From CAYUCY01 sp964443525 (lineage in GTDB: Bacteria; Pseudomonadota; Alphaproteobacteria; Caedimonadales; Caedimonadaceae): DNA of 11,854 nucleotides. The DNA is taken from assembly GCA_964443525.1 (NCBI GenBank), contig CAYUCY010000046.1, positions 1 to 11,854 on the forward strand, in the 5' to 3' direction. Below are positions 1 to 6,735 of this stretch, in pieces. The position numbers were made by a program, and so were the translations under genes. The notes beneath the pieces were generated by a model. That model did no database searches. It saw nothing but the letters and a program-made list of their open reading frames with translations, and was not told the DNA's origin. The number at the start of each line of letters is the position of its first letter. Within the stretch, counting starts at the first letter, position 1.

Positions 1-1
1 T

Positions 2-161
2 GATAGATGTTTGATAAAAACTTCGAGTTGAAGCTTGGTAAGATGAACCTTCATAAGGCCATCGACGGACTGGAGCAATTTCCTAGCCTAATCTTATTGT
101 GGGCAATCCCGAGAGGAACTTCCATTCCTTCCAGCAGAAGCCTGATGATTTTTGATTTTCC
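2..161 (-). pseudogene. Possible decayed IS5-superfamily transposase fragment
   Basis: Read on the minus strand from 161 to 54, one frame gives a stretch containing RLLLEGMEVPLGI. This resembles the strand around the catalytic core of IS5-type transposases (pattern like LLVDGxGxPLxxxxxxAN). It ends at a stop at 51-53. A second open frame from 84 to 2 (containing KLLQSVDGLMKVHLTK) could continue the same protein after a frameshift. No start, no full DDE set and no terminal repeats are visible, and the fragment runs off the window edge. The match is by eye and short, so it could be chance similarity. Confidence 0.28.
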
Positions 162-201
162 ATCATGCATCTAACTTTTAAATCGTGCATCTAACTTTTA
201 A
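162..201. repeat. Tandem duplication of a 20-bp unit
   Basis: Two adjacent 20-bp copies (162-181 and 182-201) share the core GCATCTAACTTTTAA and differ at one base (A at 165, G at 185). The pair abuts the possible transposase remnant. It may be a replication-slippage product or a duplicated end of a lost mobile element. It is not a CRISPR, because there are only two copies and no spacer. Confidence 0.8.
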
Positions 202-345
202 TCAGAGGGTCACAGATCCGATCCCTATAGCGCTATTAGACCTGGATGCAGCTTCTCTCACACTACCCCATATAAGGGGGTGGATAGCATTCAGAAAGCC
301 CCTAAAGAACAGAGATTTCATGACCATTAAATTAGTTCGTGCATA
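202..345. other. Gene-free stretch
   Basis: I see no convincing gene here. A 39-codon minus-strand reading frame (about 203-322) has no recognisable similarity and no clear ribosome binding site. A 10-bp palindrome ATAGCGCTAT lies at 227-236, and a short ACCCC/GGGGGT hairpin surrounds an AT core near 275. Together with the flanking repeats this is most likely decayed intergenic DNA. Confidence 0.5.
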
Positions 346-434
346 CGCTGTGTTCTAAAATGAAGTGCAACGTCTTTCCTTGGTTCTCTTCAAACTAAAT
401 CTTAAGTCGCTGCCCTTCATTTTAGAACACGGCG
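346..434. repeat. 89-bp palindromic (MITE-like) element
   Basis: Two inverted arms, 346-376 and 404-434, match at 27 of 31 positions around a 27-nt centre. The perfect core is GTGTTCTAAAATGAAG. Such a structure could be a miniature inverted-repeat element left by internal deletion of an insertion sequence, or a palindromic element of the kind known in Rickettsia. It lies downstream of the minus-strand gene ending at 468. The loop is long and there is no terminal T-run, so it does not look like a simple terminator. No target-site duplication is evident at its ends. Confidence 0.7.
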
Positions 435-467
435 ATTTGGAAGCAAACACTCTCAACTGAAACAATA

Positions 468-833
468 CTATTTCTTAGAAAAACTCCCAAGTCCGGAAGA
501 CTGACGTGTGTAGGGTGAATCCGTCGAAGAATAGAGACGGTATTTTCGGGAGTCGCTTCGGGTTGGAATTAGTTTTTCTTCCTTCTTTTCTTCTTCAGAT
601 TGTTGGGAGGAGAAGGATGATGATTTTTCACTCGATTCGGGTGCCTTCTCTCCGACGATTTTTCGACCGTTCATCTCCGGCAAAGCTTCTCTGGCTTGAC
701 GATTCTTCTCAAGAATATCCTTTTCCAGGCTCTCGATTTTGGCTTTCAATTTCGAGAGATCCTCTTCTCCCCACGCACCTTGGATAAAAGCTCCTATCAA
801 CATGGCGGAGAATAATTGAATTTTTTTGTACAT
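468..833 (-). CDS. Small exported Ser/Glu/Lys-rich protein, unknown function
   Basis: This encodes 121 residues. The start at 833 is preceded by a good Shine-Dalgarno (AGGGAGA) at proper spacing. Residues 1-22 form a signal peptide (KK, hydrophobic core, then GAWG/EE), so the product is probably periplasmic or secreted. Residues 24-50 are rich in Leu, Lys and Glu and could form a short coiled coil. Residues 60-90 are low-complexity Ser/Glu/Lys, and the tail is Ser/Tyr/Arg-rich. No cysteine follows the signal peptide, so it is not a lipoprotein. I recognise no family. A possible promoter overlaps the terminator of the upstream DUF2147 gene, suggesting it is a separate transcription unit. Confidence 0.7.
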   Translation of the reverse strand: MYKKIQLFSAMLIGAFIQGAWGEEDLSKLKAKIESLEKDILEKNRQAREALPEMNGRKIVGEKAPESSEKSSSFSSQQSEEEKKEEKLIPTRSDSRKYRLYSSTDSPYTRQSSGLGSFSKK

Positions 834-859
834 CGGATGTCTCCCTATCTTTTTAATTT

Positions 860-888
860 AGAATACAAAAAAACCCTGCCCTCTGCAA
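860..888 (-). promoter_or_regulatory. Candidate promoter for the gene at 468-833
   Basis: On the minus strand a -35-like TTGCAG (888-883) and a -10-like TATTCT (865-860) are separated by exactly 17 bases. The spacer includes the T-run of the upstream gene's terminator. The predicted start point falls about 20 nt before the ribosome binding site. This is a consensus match by eye only. Confidence 0.35.
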
Positions 889-904
889 GAAACAGAAAGC
901 AGGG
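867..904 (-). terminator. Rho-independent terminator of the DUF2147 gene
   Basis: On the minus strand CCCTGC pairs with GCAGGG. An inner TTTCTG/CAGAGG extension also pairs, with two G-T pairs. The hairpin is followed by seven T residues (873-867). It lies just after the stop codon at 922, as expected for an intrinsic terminator. Confidence 0.85.
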
Positions 905-921
905 CTTCCCAATCGAATTTA

Positions 922-1434
922 TTACTTATCCGAAGGCTCAGATTCATTAGCCGGATTCATAGGCGCCCCCTGGTCAACACGTGTCCAGGTCTGTGTCTTA
1001 CCCAGTAACGGCACAAAAACGTAACCTCTTAAGGCAAGTGTATTATTATCAGCCATCGTGAATTCGGCTGTATAGGTTTTTCCTTCACGCGGGCTGTAGA
1101 TGGTTCCGCCCGTCCACTTGTTGGGCTCATCATCCTTATAGAAATCCTTAACAATCTCAAGCCCCATTAAAGGACGAGACTGAAGGTTCGAATCGGGGTT
1201 GTGTTTGTCAAGTTTCGGTTGTTGGGTCACCGGATCGATCGGCCACTTCAAATCAATGATCTTCCCGCAAATTTTTGAGGCATCAGATGCACAGGGACCG
1301 AATTGAACTTTTGCGCGACCGTCTTCGGATTTCCAAAATCCGGCCGGATCATGAGCAGCAAAGGAAAGGGTGGAGACTGTCATCCCCATAAGAGTAAAGA
1401 TAGTTATCTTCAGTCGATTTTTATATTGTGTCAT
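922..1434 (-). CDS. DUF2147 family exported protein
   Basis: This encodes 170 residues. A signal peptide spans residues 1-26 (cleavage after SFA), so the protein acts in the periplasm. The mature part shows the DUF2147 pattern: GFWKSEDGRAKV near the start, a paired-cysteine region with CGKIIDL, a central RPLMGLEI, then WTGGTIYSPREGKTY, and LRGYVFVPLLGKTQTWTR at the end of the domain. Family members are small lipocalin-like beta proteins of unknown biochemical role; some are linked to envelope stress. The length is normal. The start at 1434 has GGGAG at good spacing. The gene is divergent from the FadL-like gene, with about 200 bp between starts, and ends at a strong terminator. Family assignment is confident; function is unknown. 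Confidence 0.88.
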   Translation of the reverse strand: MTQYKNRLKITIFTLMGMTVSTLSFAAHDPAGFWKSEDGRAKVQFGPCASDASKICGKIIDLKWPIDPVTQQPKLDKHNPDSNLQSRPLMGLEIVKDFYKDDEPNKWTGGTIYSPREGKTYTAEFTMADNNTLALRGYVFVPLLGKTQTWTRVDQGAPMNPANESEPSDK

Positions 1435-1635
1435 TTGTGCAACTCCCGTTTTTCATATTAAACTTCTGAACCCCTTGAAAATCCTTGGTTCAAACATGAA
1501 TAGGATACCTTCCTTCAAAAATTCTGCAACCAAAATTCCATGTTGCTGCATTTTTAGTTGAATTTGAGTCTAATCTATTTTTAATTTTAGAAGTCAGTCC
1601 ATTTTTTATAAACAAAGATTAATATGGAGGAAAGA

Positions 1636-2913
1636 ATGAGAAAATTGAATTGGCGACTCACATCAATGTTTACGGCCGTTGGCGTCATGGGGGCTGTTGC
1701 CTCGGCAACTGCAGCCGGATTTGAGGTTCGCCTTCAAAGCGGTAACGGTGTCGGTCGAGCCAACGCCGGAAGTGCGGCAATCCTGGGTGATGCTGCCACT
1801 ATGGTCTTTAACCCCGCAAGTCTTGCCTCCCATACCAAACATCAGGTGGGCCTCGTCGGAAACTACATTCATCCCAGTACCAAGTTCGATATCGGGACGG
1901 GAACAACAGGACCTCTCGGCGCAGCTCATAACGGAGATGCAGGCGGTAATGCCTCTTCCGGTACCTTCGTACCGGCTGCTTACCTTGTCTGGAACTATAA
2001 TGATCAGCTTAAATTCGGTCTCGCGGCAACGGTTCCTTGGGGCCTGAAAACAGAATGGGGCGCCAACTGGGTTGGTCGTTATCATAACCTCAAATCGGAA
2101 ATGCGCACGATCAACATCAGTCCCATGTTCGGGTACAAGTGCTGTGATCAGCTCATGATTGGTGGCGGTGTCCAAGTTCAATATATCGATGTTGAGTTGA
2201 CAAAATTGGTAACACCTGCTCTCGCTGCTCTTGCAAACCAAAAGGCAACCGTTCGGGGAAGCGATTGGGGTGTGGGATGGACAGCAGGTCTGTTATGGAA
2301 ACCCTTTAATAACACACGTTTGGGCTTGAGCTACAGAAGTCACGTAACACATAACGTAAAAGGTGATTTTTCAACACCTAATGGTCTCCTGAATTCAAAA
2401 GCTCAGGGATCCGTGATTATTCCTGAAAAAGTTATCGCAAGCTTAGCATATGACTTCAATCAAGACTGGACGGGATACGCGGATATCACTTGGACTCGCT
2501 GGGGACGAATTCAGGAAATTACTTTCAAAACCAACAACGCTGCAACGACTAGCACGACACCTTATAAGTGGACGAATACGTTTACCTACGCCCTTGGTCT
2601 TGAATGGCGTCCTGACAAAGAGTGGACCCTTCGCATCGGTGGTGCTTATGATATGACACCGGCACAAGACAACTTCAGAACACCCGCAGTGCCTGATGCC
2701 GCGCGTTGGTGGGCAGCCGCGGGTGTCGGATATCAATTTACCGACGATATCGGTCTGAACCTCAATTATGCTCACGAGTTTGTCAAGAATGCTAAGAGCA
2801 ACCTTAATGGAACGACGCCCACTTCTGGTGGTGTAAACGTTTTAGGTGCCTTGGTCGGAACCTACAAACAACACGTGGACATCGTGAACTTGCAACTGAA
2901 TTGGAAATTCTAA
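1636..2913 (+). CDS. FadL/OmpP1/TodX-type outer-membrane transporter
   Basis: This encodes 425 residues from the preferred ATG at 1636. That start sits 5 nt after GGAGG (1626-1630); the in-frame ATG at 1624 overlaps the Shine-Dalgarno and has none of its own. The chosen start gives a classic signal peptide (cleavage near residue 27, SATAA/GFEV). The mature N-terminus shows the FadL hallmarks: AGFEV, then GVGRANAGSAA, and VFNPAS at residues 58-62 (the NPA motif of the hatch region). Alternating beta strands follow, and the protein ends in LNWKF with the terminal Phe typical of outer-membrane barrels. The family takes up hydrophobic compounds such as long-chain fatty acids; the substrate here is not known. 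It is monocistronic, with its own terminator. Confidence 0.92.
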   Translation: MRKLNWRLTSMFTAVGVMGAVASATAAGFEVRLQSGNGVGRANAGSAAILGDAATMVFNPASLASHTKHQVGLVGNYIHPSTKFDIGTGTTGPLGAAHNGDAGGNASSGTFVPAAYLVWNYNDQLKFGLAATVPWGLKTEWGANWVGRYHNLKSEMRTINISPMFGYKCCDQLMIGGGVQVQYIDVELTKLVTPALAALANQKATVRGSDWGVGWTAGLLWKPFNNTRLGLSYRSHVTHNVKGDFSTPNGLLNSKAQGSVIIPEKVIASLAYDFNQDWTGYADITWTRWGRIQEITFKTNNAATTSTTPYKWTNTFTYALGLEWRPDKEWTLRIGGAYDMTPAQDNFRTPAVPDAARWWAAAGVGYQFTDDIGLNLNYAHEFVKNAKSNLNGTTPTSGGVNVLGALVGTYKQHVDIVNLQLNWKF

Positions 2914-2955
2914 GAGTTTCATCGAGAAGGGTAGTAAACTATCCTTCGACCTCCG

Positions 2956-2988
2956 AAAAAGTGCGTGGGTTTCTCACGCACTTTTTTT
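2956..2988 (+). terminator. Rho-independent terminator after the FadL-like gene
   Basis: AAAAAGTGCGTG (2956-2967) pairs perfectly with CACGCACTTTTT (2975-2986) across a 7-nt loop, followed by more T residues. The A-run on the other side means it could act on either strand. Confidence 0.93.
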
Positions 2989-3118
2989 ATATGCGAATAA
3001 AACCACTGGAGTAGTCCTGTGAAGTGGCTATAAAAAACATTATTATGGCTCCCTCCTTCACCCGAATAATCCAAAGAGCAGCTCTTTTAAAGGTTCAAAA
3101 AACATGACCTGTACCTGT

Positions 3119-3146
3119 TTTGTACTTCAATGAAGTATGCTATAGG
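3119..3146 (+). promoter_or_regulatory. Candidate lgt operon promoter with embedded palindrome
   Basis: A -35-like TTTGTA or TTGTAC (3119-3125) and an extended -10-like TGCTATAGG (3138-3146) are 15-16 bases apart, about 35 nt upstream of lgt. A perfect inverted repeat TACTTCA-A-TGAAGTA (3123-3137) fills the spacer, as operators often do. Both assignments are by eye. Confidence 0.35.
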
Positions 3147-3180
3147 TTTTCATGATAAAATTTAATTTTCGAAGCTTTAA

Positions 3181-3987
3181 ATGACACCTTTTATTTTTCC
3201 AGAGATTGACCCCGTTGCCTTTCATTTAGGTCCTTTAGCCGTGAGATGGTACGGAATTGCTTATCTTTCAGGCATTCTGCTCGGATGGCGATATGCCGTT
3301 TGGCTTGCGCGGAAAACAATCTCAGAGGTGCTTCCCTCTTTCATTGACGAGTACGTCCCTTGGGCGGTCTTTGGCATTGTGGTGGGAGGGCGTCTAGGTC
3401 AGGTCATTTTCTATAGCCCCGCTTATTATTTTGCAAACCCTTTGAAGATTTTTGCTCTTTGGGAGCCGGGGATGTCCTTTCACGGGGGACTGTTAGGCGT
3501 TGTGATTTCCATTCTTTGGTTTTCAAGGAAGAAAAAAATTAATCCTTTTGCTTTAGGTGACCTCATTTCGGTGGGTGCCACAATCGGGCTTTTCTTCGGC
3601 CGGCTTGCAAACTTTATCAACGGTGAGCTCTGGGGGCGACCCACTGATGTACCCTGGGGAATTGTTTTTCCTCATGTTGATCCCCTTCCTCGACATCCCA
3701 GTCAACTTTATGAAGCCGCTCTTGAAGGGGGTTTTCTTTTTCTCCTCCTATCCGTCATCAGCCTTAAATCGACTCTGATCCGAAGGCGCCCGGGTGTCGT
3801 TTTTGCAATCTTTCTGTTAGGCTATAGCATCTCTCGAATTCTGATCGAGTTTTTTAAAGAGCCTGAATCTTATGGAGACTACTTCTGGGCAGGAACGACA
3901 AAAGGTCAGTGGCTCACCCTCCCTCTCATTATCGGCGCTTTTCTGATTTTAAAATATGTGAAACCTAAAAATAGTAACTTCTCATGA
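3181..3987 (+). CDS. lgt: Prolipoprotein diacylglyceryl transferase
   Basis: This encodes 268 residues. Lgt is an inner-membrane enzyme that moves diacylglycerol from phosphatidylglycerol to the lipobox cysteine of prolipoproteins, the first step of lipoprotein maturation. The family landmarks are present in order: RWYGIAYLSG (22-31), GGRLGQVIFY (69-78), GMSFHGGLLG with the essential His at 101, the signature GRLANFINGELWGR (140-153) with Arg141 and Asn144, and PRHPSQLYEA (170-179). Several hydrophobic membrane segments are evident. Near the C-terminus, FKEPE and GQWL also fit the family. A TAA lies directly before the ATG, so the start cannot be earlier. No good Shine-Dalgarno is visible, which is unusual for this window. 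The stop overlaps the next gene as ATGA. Confidence 0.97.
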   Translation: MTPFIFPEIDPVAFHLGPLAVRWYGIAYLSGILLGWRYAVWLARKTISEVLPSFIDEYVPWAVFGIVVGGRLGQVIFYSPAYYFANPLKIFALWEPGMSFHGGLLGVVISILWFSRKKKINPFALGDLISVGATIGLFFGRLANFINGELWGRPTDVPWGIVFPHVDPLPRHPSQLYEAALEGGFLFLLLSVISLKSTLIRRRPGVVFAIFLLGYSISRILIEFFKEPESYGDYFWAGTTKGQWLTLPLIIGAFLILKYVKPKNSNFS

Positions 3988-5054
3988 CTCCTTGCGAAAT
4001 CTTTATTCGCCAGTGCATCAAAGAGCACGGACCGATGACGATTGCGGACTATATGAGGGTAGCCCTGACCCACCCCGAATTCGGTTTTTATATGACCCAA
4101 GATCCGTTCGGAACCCGAGGACACTTCACAACAGCCCCTGAAATCAGCCAGCTTTTTGGGGAGTTAATAAGTCTTTGGGCCCTGGATCAATGGATTCAAA
4201 TGGGGTCCCCATCGGCAGTCGCCCTCCTTGAGCTCGGCCCCGGTCGCGGCACGTTGATGAAAGACTTTTTAAGAGCCGCCAACATTCGCCCGGACTTTCT
4301 CAAAGCACTTCGTCTTCATCTCGTTGAGATCAGCCCCATCCTGACCCGACTTCAATATGAAGCTCTGGAGGGGCATTCCTTTGAGCATCACCAAACCCTT
4401 TTAGAGGCTCTTAACCGCTTTCACGGTCTTCCCCTGATTGTGGTGGGTAATGAATATCTTGATGCTCTTCCTTTGCATCAATATGAAAGGGTCGGAGACG
4501 CTTGGGAGGAGCGTGTTATCACCTTGAACGTCACCCAAGCGGAAGCTTCTCTTTGTTTCTCTCACAGGCCTTTTCAAAGTCCCCTCATTTTTCCGAATGC
4601 CCCAGAAGGTTCAATTTATGAAATCAACCCTTATGCCATCAATGAGATGAACAGCATCGGTGCTTACAATCAAGAGTTCTGAGGAGCGTGTCTTTTGATA
4701 GAGTACGGGTACGAAGGCCCCACCTTCGGGGATACATTCCAAGCCCTTTCTCAACATCAATCTTGTAATCCTCTTAAAAGAGCAGGACTTGCCGATTTAA
4801 CGGCACACGTGGATTTTACACCTCTGATCAAGATCATAAGGAGTCACCCTTCTCTTTTCTCTCAATTCATAACGCAAGGAACATTTCTGAAGGCACTCGG
4901 CATTGATCTGAGACTTCAAAATTTGTACCGTCAAGCAAATGACCGTCAAAAAGAGAATCTTCGTTCCGAGGCTGAGCGCTTGACAAGTTCTGATCAAATG
5001 GGAACCCTGTTTAAAGTTCTTGAAATTCGAAACCGGGAAAAGATTTATGGATAA
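3984..5054 (+). pseudogene. COG1565/NDUFAF7-type SAM-dependent methyltransferase interrupted by in-frame TGA
   Basis: Two collinear pieces in the same frame (3984-4682, 232 residues; 4683-5054) together give the family's usual ~355 residues. Piece one has GHFTTAPEISQLFGE (46-60), the SAM-binding motif LLELGPGRGTL (81-91) and GNEYLDALPLHQYE (155-168). Piece two has GACLLIEYGY, GDTFQA and ADLTAHVDF, all typical of the family. The human relative NDUFAF7 methylates a complex I subunit; the bacterial substrate is not established. The gene begins inside the lgt stop codon (ATGA) and ends inside the start of pgeF. The TGA at 4680-4682 is the only defect, and a CGA-to-TGA change would explain it. The downstream piece could restart at TTG 4695, so a split functional gene is possible; a sequencing error is a third option. 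Confidence 0.85.
4681..4697 (+). promoter_or_regulatory. Shine-Dalgarno and TTG restart inside the interrupted methyltransferase
   Basis: GAGGAG (4681-4686) lies 8 nt before an in-frame TTG (4695-4697), immediately after the premature TGA. The arrangement would allow terminating ribosomes to restart and make the C-terminal 119 residues (4695-5054) as a separate chain. Whether this is used is not known; the G-rich sequence may simply encode residues of the original protein. Confidence 0.3.
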
Positions 5055-5844
5055 TGCAAAAAAGATACAATCGCCCTCTCCTATCACTTCCTCTCTTCTC
5101 TCAACGCAGAATGCGGTGAAGCATGGTTTTTTCACCCGCCAAGGAGGAAGCTCGAAAGGCTTCTTTGCTTCCCTTAATCTGGCACGCACAAAAGGAGACA
5201 TTCCATCTCATGTAGAAGCTAATCATGATAAAATTGCAGCTTGGTTCGACATTCCTTCCTCTCATCTCCTAATTGCCAATCAGGTTCACCAAGATCAGGT
5301 TCTTTTTCTCGAGAAGCCTTTTTTTTCTTCTGCAAGACCCTCGTGTGATGCTCTTGTCACTCGAACCCCGAAGCTTGCACTCGGTATCATTACCGCCGAT
5401 TGCGTCCCCCTTCTCCTCTATGATCCGAAACAAAAAATCATTGCAGCCGTTCATTCAGGCTGGAAAGGAGCCTCCCTTAATATCGCCCTCAAGACTCTTC
5501 AATTGATGATTCTTCAAGGGACAAATCCGTCCGACGTCCTCGCTGCGATCGGCCCTTGTATCCATCAAAACTCTTATGAAGTCGGCCCCGAAGTTCAAAA
5601 AACTTTTCTTGAAAAATCCCCCGAATCCCACGTCTTTTTTCAGCCGAGCCCGACCAAAGATCATTTTTTCTTTGATCTGCCCGGTCTTGTGACGTCTCAA
5701 CTTAAGAAGGCAGGCGTTCAAAATGTCGATGTTCTCCCCTTCAATACTTATAAAGAAGAAGATTTATTTTATAGCTGCCGCCGCGCTTCCCATCGTGGAG
5801 AACCAACATTCGGTTGCTTTTTATCAGTGATCATGCTGAAATAA
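5047..5844 (+). CDS. pgeF: Peptidoglycan editing factor / laccase-domain purine nucleoside phosphorylase
   Basis: This encodes 265 residues from the ATG at 5047, which overlaps the previous stop (ATGGATAA). A TTG 27 nt upstream is open in frame but less likely. The cytoplasmic YfiH/YlmD family has been shown to act on purine nucleosides and to prevent misincorporation of wrong residues into peptidoglycan precursors. Visible family motifs are HGFFTRQGGSSKG (26-38), SLNLA, NQVHQDQV with His81, TADCVPLLL with Cys119, AVHSGWKGA with His136, IGPCI (168-172) and FYSCRRASHRGEPTFG near the end. His81, Cys119 and His136 match the conserved metal-binding triad. The length is normal. The place after lgt and the COG1565 gene is the usual alphaproteobacterial context. 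Confidence 0.95.
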   Translation: MDNAKKIQSPSPITSSLLSTQNAVKHGFFTRQGGSSKGFFASLNLARTKGDIPSHVEANHDKIAAWFDIPSSHLLIANQVHQDQVLFLEKPFFSSARPSCDALVTRTPKLALGIITADCVPLLLYDPKQKIIAAVHSGWKGASLNIALKTLQLMILQGTNPSDVLAAIGPCIHQNSYEVGPEVQKTFLEKSPESHVFFQPSPTKDHFFFDLPGLVTSQLKKAGVQNVDVLPFNTYKEEDLFYSCRRASHRGEPTFGCFLSVIMLK

Positions 5845-5877
5845 AAAACTAATTTTTCGTAAATTTGGAGACAGTGG

Positions 5878-6735
5878 ATGAAACAACTTTCAACTTTAAT
5901 GTCCGGGAAAAAGGGCTTAATTATGGGTGTGGCCAATGACCACTCACTGGCGTGGGGTGTTGCTGAAACACTCGCGCAACACGGTGCCCAACTTGCCTTT
6001 ACCTATCAGGGTGAAGCTCTTTTAAAGCGCGTTACTCCGCTTGCCCAATCGGTCGGGTCTTCCCTCATCCTTCCTTGTGACGTAAAAAATGATAGTGAGG
6101 TTGAGGCAATCTTTAAAACTCTTGAGAATGAATGGGGTAAAATTGACTTCGTTGTTCATGCCATTGCCTTTTCGGACAAAGAAGAGCTTAAAGGAAAATA
6201 TATAAACACCACGAGAGCGAATTTTCTCAATTCCCTTGATATTTCCTGCTATTCTTTTACGGCCGTTTGTAAATATGCCGCTCAGATCATGAATCCAGGT
6301 GGAAGCCTCCTGACCTTGACCTATTACGGCGCCGAAAAAGTCATGCCCCATTATAACGTTATGGGTATTGCGAAAGCCGCCCTTGAGGCGAGCGTCCGGT
6401 ATCTAGCCGTCGACTTGGGCAGTGAAAATATTCGTGTCAATGCACTTTCTTGTGGCCCTGTTCGAACCCTAGCCGCCGCCGGGATCGGTGATTTCAGATA
6501 TATCCTTAAGTGGAATCAGTATAATGCTCCACTTAAACGTAATACGACGCTTGGGGATGTGGGCGGTGCAGGTCTCTATTTCCTCAGCAACCTTTCCCAA
6601 GGTGTCACCGGTGAAGTGCATCATGTGGATTGTGGATATCACGTCGTCGGCATGAAAGCCGTTGATGCGCCTGATATTGCGGTCGAAAAATCAACCGATG
6701 TCTCTCAAACAGGACAAGCATGCGTCGCACCTTAG
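5878..6735 (+). CDS. fabI: Enoyl-[acyl-carrier-protein] reductase (NADH)
   Basis: This encodes 285 residues. FabI reduces trans-2-enoyl-ACP to acyl-ACP, the last step of each fatty-acid elongation cycle, in the cytoplasm. The short-chain dehydrogenase fold of the FabI type is shown by GVANDHSLAWGVAETLA (17-33, nucleotide binding), CDVKND (67-72) and VVHAIAFSD (92-100). The active site LTYYGAEKVMPHYNVMGIAK carries Tyr149, Tyr159 and Lys166, and GPVRTLAAAGIGDF (about 193-206) also fits. The start at 5878 follows GGAGAC at good spacing, 33 nt after pgeF, with no terminator between. The C-terminal tail is 15-20 residues longer than in E. coli and overlaps the sppA start by 16 nt, so the extension may have arisen by stop-codon loss. 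Function is not in doubt. Confidence 0.97.
   Translation: MKQLSTLMSGKKGLIMGVANDHSLAWGVAETLAQHGAQLAFTYQGEALLKRVTPLAQSVGSSLILPCDVKNDSEVEAIFKTLENEWGKIDFVVHAIAFSDKEELKGKYINTTRANFLNSLDISCYSFTAVCKYAAQIMNPGGSLLTLTYYGAEKVMPHYNVMGIAKAALEASVRYLAVDLGSENIRVNALSCGPVRTLAAAGIGDFRYILKWNQYNAPLKRNTTLGDVGGAGLYFLSNLSQGVTGEVHHVDCGYHVVGMKAVDAPDIAVEKSTDVSQTGQACVAP

Noticed and set aside
162..201. Start of a CRISPR array
   Set aside because: Only two directly abutting copies with no spacers, and no cas genes nearby.
227..236. 10-bp palindrome ATAGCGCTAT
   Set aside because: Palindromes of this length are common by chance, and no promoter or gene start is nearby.
203..322. 39-codon minus-strand frame starting MKSLFF
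   Set aside because: Short, with no clear Shine-Dalgarno or recognisable similarity. Not distinguishable from random frames in decayed DNA.
506..787. 93-codon plus-strand frame opposite the small Ser/Glu/Lys-rich protein
   Set aside because: The minus strand has a signal peptide, a good ribosome binding site and low-complexity composition typical of a real secreted protein. The plus frame has neither.
1663..2241. 192-codon minus-strand reading frame opposite the FadL-like gene
   Set aside because: The plus strand encodes an unmistakable outer-membrane protein. The antisense frame has Cys/Arg-rich composition without motifs and is a codon-bias shadow.
4680..4682. TGA read as tryptophan (alternative genetic code)
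   Set aside because: TGA terminates lgt at its normal length and ends the 474-residue gene, and Trp is encoded by TGG throughout. A local mutation, error or restart explains the site better.
6160..6180. FabI Ala at the position of E. coli Gly93 (HAIAFSD) as a triclosan-resistance change
   Set aside because: Ala here is a normal variant in alphaproteobacterial FabI proteins as far as I know. Resistance cannot be claimed from it.
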